Assembly: GCA_002839315.1 (NCBI GenBank)
Contig: PGXV01000011.1
Coordinates: 1-64,000 of the forward strand
DNA length: 64,000 bases
Direction of reading: 5' to 3'
From: Spirochaetae bacterium HGW-Spirochaetae-3
Lineage (GTDB): Bacteria; Spirochaetota; Spirochaetia; Treponematales; UBA12059
A model generated the notes under the pieces. That model was not told the origin of the DNA. It saw only the letters and a program-made list of their open reading frames with translations, and searched no databases. The translations under genes and the position numbers were made by a program. Within the stretch, counting starts at the first letter, position 1. Every line of letters starts with the position of its first letter. This document shows positions 59,486 through 64,000 of the stretch, one piece after another.

Positions 59486-60586
59486 ATGGGGCTGGAGCCG
59501 GGAGCCCGTTCGGCGGGGCGCGTGGGCTTCGAGGCCGACAAGGCGGGGCTCGCCAAGGCGCTCGTAGGGCTTCGAACCGTGGACCGACTGTTCCTGGAGG
59601 CTGGCGCGTTCCCGGCCGGCGACTTCGACGAGCTCTTCGACGGTATCAAGTCCATTCCCTGGGAACGATGGGTCGGCCCCGACGATCGCCTGGTCATCGA
59701 GAAGGCCCGCTCGCTTTATTCCAGGCTCGACGCCCAGAGTTCCATTCAAGCCGTAAGCCAGAAAGCGGCCTACGACAGGCTCTGCGAGAAGTATGGCGTA
59801 AACCGTATGCCGGAGACGGGAGCGACCGTCCTTACGCGGATTCGTATAGACAAGAACGTAGCCACCGTCGAGCTGGACCTCTGCGGCGAGGCGCTGTCGA
59901 GGCGGGGCTACCGGAAACGGCCTACCGAGGCGCCGCTCAAGGAGAGCGTGGCGGCAGCGGTACTGTTCATGTCCGGCTGGCGACGCTCGTTCCCGCTGTA
60001 CGACCCGTTCTGCGGCTCGGGTACGATACCGATAGAGGCGGCGCTGTACGCTTTCGACATAGCGCCGGGCCTGGGGAGAGGCTTCTCGTGGGAGCTCATG
60101 CCCGACGGCGGCGCCCGGGACGTGGCGCTCGCCAAGGAAGCCGCCAGGAACGCCGTCAACCTGGACCGCGACGTGACGATAGCCGGCTCGGACGCGGACC
60201 AGGCGGCCCTGGACGCCGCGTTCGCCAACGCGGGCCTCGCGAAGGTCGGCGACCGAATCCGCTTCTTCAGGGCCCGCGCCGAGGAGGCCGCCCCGTTCGC
60301 CGAGAAGGGCTTCATCGTCACCGATCCGCCGTACGGCAAGCGACTGGGTACGCCGGCGGAGGCGGACGCGCTGTACGCGTCGCTCGGCGCGTTCGCCGAA
60401 CGCTTCGATAAATGGCAGTTATGCTTCGTCGTCGACAGGGAGGACTTCGGGTCCTTCGCGGACAGGCGCGGCGAGGAGACCAAGCCCGACCGCCGCGGCC
60501 CCAGGCGAGCGGCCTGGAAAAAATCCAAGATCGTCGACGGAGCGGAGACGCGCTGGTTACAGAGAGCTATCGCTTCTTCGCGCTAA
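59486..60586 (+). CDS. Class I SAM-dependent RNA methyltransferase (RlmL N-domain/YcbY type)
   Basis: A methyltransferase for rRNA guanine N2, with a THUMP-like N-terminal part and a C-terminal MTase domain. The SAM loop is PFCGSGTIPIE near residues 174-184 and the catalytic motif is TDPPYGKR near 278-285. The first ATG is at 59486, giving 366 aa. However, homology clearly starts earlier: the in-frame codons from about 59432 read SASCAVGIEKVVAGELER, the usual beginning of this family. No ATG, GTG or TTG exists in frame between the tRNA at 59414 and 59486. The true start is therefore unusual (for example ATA, ACG or CTG) or the gene lost its first codons. Confidence 0.85.
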   Translation: MGLEPGARSAGRVGFEADKAGLAKALVGLRTVDRLFLEAGAFPAGDFDELFDGIKSIPWERWVGPDDRLVIEKARSLYSRLDAQSSIQAVSQKAAYDRLCEKYGVNRMPETGATVLTRIRIDKNVATVELDLCGEALSRRGYRKRPTEAPLKESVAAAVLFMSGWRRSFPLYDPFCGSGTIPIEAALYAFDIAPGLGRGFSWELMPDGGARDVALAKEAARNAVNLDRDVTIAGSDADQAALDAAFANAGLAKVGDRIRFFRARAEEAAPFAEKGFIVTDPPYGKRLGTPAEADALYASLGAFAERFDKWQLCFVVDREDFGSFADRRGEETKPDRRGPRRAAWKKSKIVDGAETRWLQRAIASSR

Positions 60587-61280
60587 GCCTCGCTACGATA
60601 CGCTCCGTGAAGGCATGGATACGCGCGTGGAAGAGGAGACCGAGAAAGAACAGGGCCGCGGCGATAGACAGCAGCACCATGGCGGTCCTGTAATCGTTCT
60701 CGAAGACGGCCGAGCCCAGGTAGGCGCTCCCGACGATGCCTGGCAGGCGGCCGATGGTAGAGATCGCTATGAAGTACGCGAGTGGAAGCCGGCTCGCGCC
60801 GGCCGCGTAGCTGAGCGCGTCCTTCGGTATCCCCGGTATGGCGAACAGAAGGAAGAATCCGGCGGCCGCCTTGTCGCCGGCGGTAGCCGCCTCGACGCGC
60901 TCGGCGCGCGCGGCCCCGAGCGTCGCCTCGACGAAGGGGCGACCGAGCAAGCGGCCGACGCCGAAGTTGCATACCGATCCTATGAGTATCCCTACGACCG
61001 ACCACAGCGTCCCGCCCCATAGCCCGAAGACGAAGCCGCCGGCAATCTGAACCACCTCGCCCGGTATCACGAACACGACGACCTGTATCACCTGCAGGCC
61101 GACGAACGCGAGCGGCGCGAGGGAGCCCTTGGAGTCGGTCCACGCCCGTATCGTCTCGGCTGATCGGAACATCCCGAACAGTTCGGAACGGAACGCGAAG
61201 GCCAGTACGGCGAGGATGGCGAGCAGCGCGGGGAAACCGGCGATGGACAGCCATCGCTTCCGGCGTTCACTCAATCGCAT
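60567..61280 (-). CDS. TVP38/TMEM64 (DedA-like) membrane protein
   Basis: A 237-aa protein with about six hydrophobic segments. The conserved core contains VVFVIPGEVVQIAGGFVFG and FLLFAIPGIPKDALSYAAG, typical of the SNARE-associated/TVP38 family, thought to move lipids across the membrane. Its 3' end overlaps the methyltransferase gene by 20 bp in opposite orientation. Confidence 0.86.
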   Translation of the reverse strand: MRLSERRKRWLSIAGFPALLAILAVLAFAFRSELFGMFRSAETIRAWTDSKGSLAPLAFVGLQVIQVVVFVIPGEVVQIAGGFVFGLWGGTLWSVVGILIGSVCNFGVGRLLGRPFVEATLGAARAERVEAATAGDKAAAGFFLLFAIPGIPKDALSYAAGASRLPLAYFIAISTIGRLPGIVGSAYLGSAVFENDYRTAMVLLSIAAALFFLGLLFHARIHAFTERIVARLSAKKR

Positions 61281-61348
61281 GATACGCCAATATACGGCAA
61301 ACCGCGCCGGTAGCCAAGCGCCCCTTGCTTCGATCCGGTCGGCGCCTT

Positions 61349-61999
61349 ATGCTCGAAGGCATGGCGAACGATAACATCCTGCAATTCGAGTCGGGCGAGG
61401 TTATCTTCAAGGAAGGCGAACGGGGAGACCGTATGTACATACTCCTCGCGGGCGCCGTAGACCTGAAGATAAAGGTCGACCGCGGCGAGACGGTGATCAA
61501 GACCGTCGACGCGCCCAACGAGTTCTTCGGCGAGATGGCGCTGCTCGACGAGCGGCCGAGGTCCGCGACGGCCGTCGCGCTCAAGCGTACCAACGTGCTC
61601 GCCGTGGACGGCCCGACCTTCGAGGCGATGATACTCTCCAACGGCAAGTTCGCGCTCAAGATCATCAAGGTGCTTTCGGAACGTATCAGGCGCTCCAACG
61701 ACCAGGTATCCGACCTCATAGAGACGATGCCGCGGGAGCGCATAGCCCGCGGCCTGGCCGACTTCGCCATAAACCACGGCGAGCGTATCCACGACGGCGC
61801 CGTCAAGATAAGCCTCGCGGCGGCGAAGGCGTGGATCAACGGCCATCTCGGCGTTCCGCTGGACGAGATAGAGTCGACCGTGTACCGGTTCATCAAGATG
61901 GAGACGGTTTCCTGGGCCGCGACGAGCGCCAAGACCCGAGAGCACGTCGTCCTGCCCGAGGCCTTCATACGGGAGAACGACCGTCGGTCCGAGAACTAG
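61349..61999 (+). CDS. Cyclic-nucleotide-binding (Crp-like) protein
   Basis: A protein of about 215 aa with an N-terminal cNMP-binding domain (FKEGERGDRMYILLAGAVDL near residues 18-37, FFGEMALLDERPRSATAVA near 56-74). The C-terminal part has SLAAAKAWINGHLGVPLDEIESTVYRFIK, which looks like a modified HTH, so it may still bind DNA. The start is ambiguous: ATG at 61349 or 61361 (the second gives MANDNILQFESGE). No target gene can be named. Confidence 0.78.
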   Translation: MLEGMANDNILQFESGEVIFKEGERGDRMYILLAGAVDLKIKVDRGETVIKTVDAPNEFFGEMALLDERPRSATAVALKRTNVLAVDGPTFEAMILSNGKFALKIIKVLSERIRRSNDQVSDLIETMPRERIARGLADFAINHGERIHDGAVKISLAAAKAWINGHLGVPLDEIESTVYRFIKMETVSWAATSAKTREHVVLPEAFIRENDRRSEN

Positions 62000-62052
62000 C
62001 GGAGCTCCCGTCCTTTCCAGTCCATAGCGAGTTGCTATATACTTGAATCGAT

Positions 62053-63513
62053 ATGGCATACAAGGATCTACAGGATTTCATGGCCGCCCTGGAAGCGAAA
62101 GGGCAACTCAAGCGCGTTTCGGTCGAGGTCGATCCGGAACTCGAAATAACCGAGATAGCGGATCGCGTGATGCGTACGCCCGGCGGCGGGCCCGCGTTGC
62201 TGTTCGAGAAGGTGAGGGGTTCGGCGTACCCCCTCCTGATCAACGCGATGGGCAGCGAGGAACGAATGGCGATGGCCTTCGGAGCGGCCAGCCTCGACGA
62301 GAAGGCGGCTGAGATTGAGGACCTGATAGCGTGGGCCTGGAAGCAGCTCCGCGGGTTCAACGTGTTCAAGGCCGTACCCGAGGCTCTCCCGAAGCTGCCT
62401 GTAGCGCTCAGCCTGTTCCCGAGGCGCGTAGCCAGGCCCAAGTGCCAGCAGGTCAAGGACGACGCGGCCGGCTTCGATAGCCTGCCGGTGCTCAAGTGCT
62501 GGCCGCTAGACGGAGGCCGCTTCCTCACCCTTCCGCTGGTTTGCACCCGCGATCCCGAGACGGGCGTCCAGAACGTCGGCATGTACCGCATGCAGGTCTA
62601 CGACGACAGGACGGCCGGCATGCATTGGCATCTCCACAAGGACGGCGCGCACTTCTTCCAGAAGTACAAGGCCCGTGGCGAGCGAATGCCCGTCGCGGTC
62701 GCACTCGGCTGCGATCCCGCGGTCACCTACGCGTCGACCGCTCCCCTGCCCGAGGGCGTCTGGGAGATGCTGTTCGCCGGATTCCTGCGCGGCAAGCCCG
62801 CCGAGATAACCAAAGCCACCCTTAGCGACCTGGACGTACCGGCGGACGCCGAGTTCGTGCTGGAAGGATACGTCGACCCCGACGAGGTACGCGTGGAAGG
62901 CCCCTTCGGCGACCACACGGGCTTCTATTCGCTCGAGGACGAGTACCCGGTGTTCCACCTGCAGCGCATAACGCGCCGCAAGGACCCGGTATACCCCGCT
63001 ACCATCGTCGGCATACCGCCCAAGGAGGACTGCTGGATGGCCAAGGCCACCGAGAGGCTCTTCCTGCCCCTGCTCAAGCAGCTATGCCCCGAGATCGTCG
63101 ACCTGTCGATGCCGCTCGAGGGCGTCTTCCATAATTGCGTCATCGTCTCTATCAAGAAGCGCTTCCCCGGGCAGGCCCGCAAGGTGATGAATTTCATGTG
63201 GGGCATGGGCCAGATGATGTACACGAAGCTCATCGTCGTGGTCGACGACGACGTGAAGCCGTCCGACGTGTCGACGGTCGCGTGGCGCGCGTTCAACAAC
63301 ATCGACGCGAGGAGAGACCTGGTGTTCTCGGACGGACCCCTGGACGCGCTCGACCATTCGTCGCCGATGCCGCGCTATGGTACCCGGCTGGGTATAGACG
63401 CCACGCGCAAGGGCCCCGACGAGGGGCACACGAGACCGTGGCCGTCGCCCTTGGCGATGGACGAGAGCGTCAAGGCGCTCGTCGACGGCCGATGGGACCT
63501 GTATGGCCTCTGA
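62053..63513 (+). CDS. UbiD-family decarboxylase (likely menaquinone precursor type)
   Basis: A 486-aa prenylated-FMN-dependent decarboxylase. The family core is visible: NVGMYRMQVYDDRTAGMHWHLHKDGA, then LGCDPAVTYASTAPLP, and the E-R-E set appears to lie in the VEGPFGDHTGFY and AKATERLFLPLLK blocks. It needs prenyl-FMN made by a UbiX elsewhere. The next gene overlaps it by 11 bp and encodes a UbiA prenyltransferase, the same pairing as MqnL/MqnP in the futalosine route to menaquinone. The pathway assignment is inferred. Confidence 0.88.
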   Translation: MAYKDLQDFMAALEAKGQLKRVSVEVDPELEITEIADRVMRTPGGGPALLFEKVRGSAYPLLINAMGSEERMAMAFGAASLDEKAAEIEDLIAWAWKQLRGFNVFKAVPEALPKLPVALSLFPRRVARPKCQQVKDDAAGFDSLPVLKCWPLDGGRFLTLPLVCTRDPETGVQNVGMYRMQVYDDRTAGMHWHLHKDGAHFFQKYKARGERMPVAVALGCDPAVTYASTAPLPEGVWEMLFAGFLRGKPAEITKATLSDLDVPADAEFVLEGYVDPDEVRVEGPFGDHTGFYSLEDEYPVFHLQRITRRKDPVYPATIVGIPPKEDCWMAKATERLFLPLLKQLCPEIVDLSMPLEGVFHNCVIVSIKKRFPGQARKVMNFMWGMGQMMYTKLIVVVDDDVKPSDVSTVAWRAFNNIDARRDLVFSDGPLDALDHSSPMPRYGTRLGIDATRKGPDEGHTRPWPSPLAMDESVKALVDGRWDLYGL

Positions 63514-64000
63514 GACCGGGTCCGCCCCGGCAGGCGGCCGCCTCGGCATGATAGGCGACGCGGTGATCGTCAGGCACACGCTGTTCTCCCTTCCCTTCGC
63601 CATCGTCGCGATACTCCTGGAGACCGGCGGCCGCCCCCCGCTGAGGTCGCTCCTCCTGATAGTGCTCGCGGCGGCGTCGGCGCGCAACGCCGCCAACGCG
63701 CTCAACAGGGTGATAGACGCGGACATAGACGCGAGGAACCCCAGGACCGCGGGCCGGCACCTGCCGGCGGGGCTGCTCTCGAAGAAGGAACTGCTCGTCT
63801 TCGCGGGCGTCATGGGCGCGCTGCTCGTCGCGTCGGCCGCGATGCTCAACTGGCTCTGCGTGGCCCTGCTACCGGTCGCGGCCGTACTCATAGGCGCCTA
63901 CTCGTTTACCAAGCGATTCACCTGGCTGTGCCACTACTGGCTCGGCGTCGCGTGCGCCGCCGCGCCGATGGGCGCTTTCATAGCGCTCTCGGGCCGCTTC
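63503..64000 (+). CDS. UbiA-family prenyltransferase, N-terminal part
   Basis: The gene runs off the right edge; 166 codons are seen. An ATG at 63503 overlaps the UbiD stop. The first Asp-rich motif NALNRVIDADIDARNPRT (about residues 69-86) and GRHLPAGLLS are diagnostic. Membrane segments follow (about 92-130). It should attach a polyprenyl chain to an aromatic acid before decarboxylation by UbiD, to make menaquinone or a related quinone. Confidence 0.92.
   Translation, partial: MASETGSAPAGGRLGMIGDAVIVRHTLFSLPFAIVAILLETGGRPPLRSLLLIVLAAASARNAANALNRVIDADIDARNPRTAGRHLPAGLLSKKELLVFAGVMGALLVASAAMLNWLCVALLPVAAVLIGAYSFTKRFTWLCHYWLGVACAAAPMGAFIALSGRF

Overview
The window looks like a chromosome segment of an anaerobic, fermentative, GC-rich diderm bacterium. 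A spirochaete is my best guess. The grounds are an orphan FliL-type protein, periplasmic binding proteins with Sec signals, oxygen-independent lysine catabolism and several spirochaete-style hypothetical proteins. This rests on gene content; I could not run a phylogeny.

Layout. (1) 1-5128, minus strand: thiolase (partial), AtoA/AtoD CoA-transferase and two tandem NhaC-type antiporters, each transcript ending in a clear intrinsic terminator. (2) 5223-25073: a sulfoquinovose (SQ) catabolic locus, the highlight of the window. It holds a serine hydrolase and MFS carrier, a tocopherol-cyclase-like protein, a ROK repressor, an SQ isomerase candidate, a two-subunit transketolase, an RpiB-like isomerase, a CoA-acylating aldehyde dehydrogenase, a two-subunit ADP-forming acyl-CoA ligase, an SLC13-type exporter, a DUF4867 protein, an ABC sugar importer without its ATPase, and a GH31 sulfoquinovosidase with all sulfonate-recognition residues. 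Together they spell the transketolase variant of sulfoglycolysis ending in sulfoacetate plus ATP. Three near-identical palindromes (TTACTTAC-N5-GTAAGTAA) lie in front of the three transcription units and predict a ROK regulon. (3) 25191-26496: two translationally coupled hypotheticals, the first built on a 21-bp tandem repeat, then a repeat-rich gap holding a broken copy of the kamE 3' end. (4) 26499-35302, minus: kamE, kamD, kamC, kamB, kamA, kce and kdd for lysine fermentation. AtoDA, thiolase and the NhaC carriers at the window start belong to the same pathway, so the SQ locus sits between two halves of a lysine-fermentation region. (5) 35517-38368: small housekeeping and hypothetical genes. 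(6) 38718: an hsp20 gene behind a textbook sigma-54 promoter. (7) 39361-45216: a complete oligopeptide ABC importer (Opp). (8) 45322-58858: hydrolases, small membrane proteins, DUF1015, DUF3592, an EamA carrier, a GAF protein and unknowns. (9) 58917-59414: repeat array, MITE-like elements and tRNA-Ala(GGC). (10) 59486-64000: an RNA methyltransferase with an odd 5' end, a TVP38-type membrane protein, a cNMP-binding protein, and UbiD plus UbiA (partial).

How it works together. Peptides enter through Opp, and lysine is fermented through beta-lysine, 3,5-diaminohexanoate and Kce to acetoacetate and a C4 acyl-CoA. SQ glycosides enter through the ABC or MFS carriers and are hydrolysed by the GH31 enzyme. 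SQ is isomerised to sulfofructose, and transketolase takes two C2 units off it. The remaining sulfoacetaldehyde is oxidised to sulfoacetyl-CoA, which yields ATP and sulfoacetate for export.
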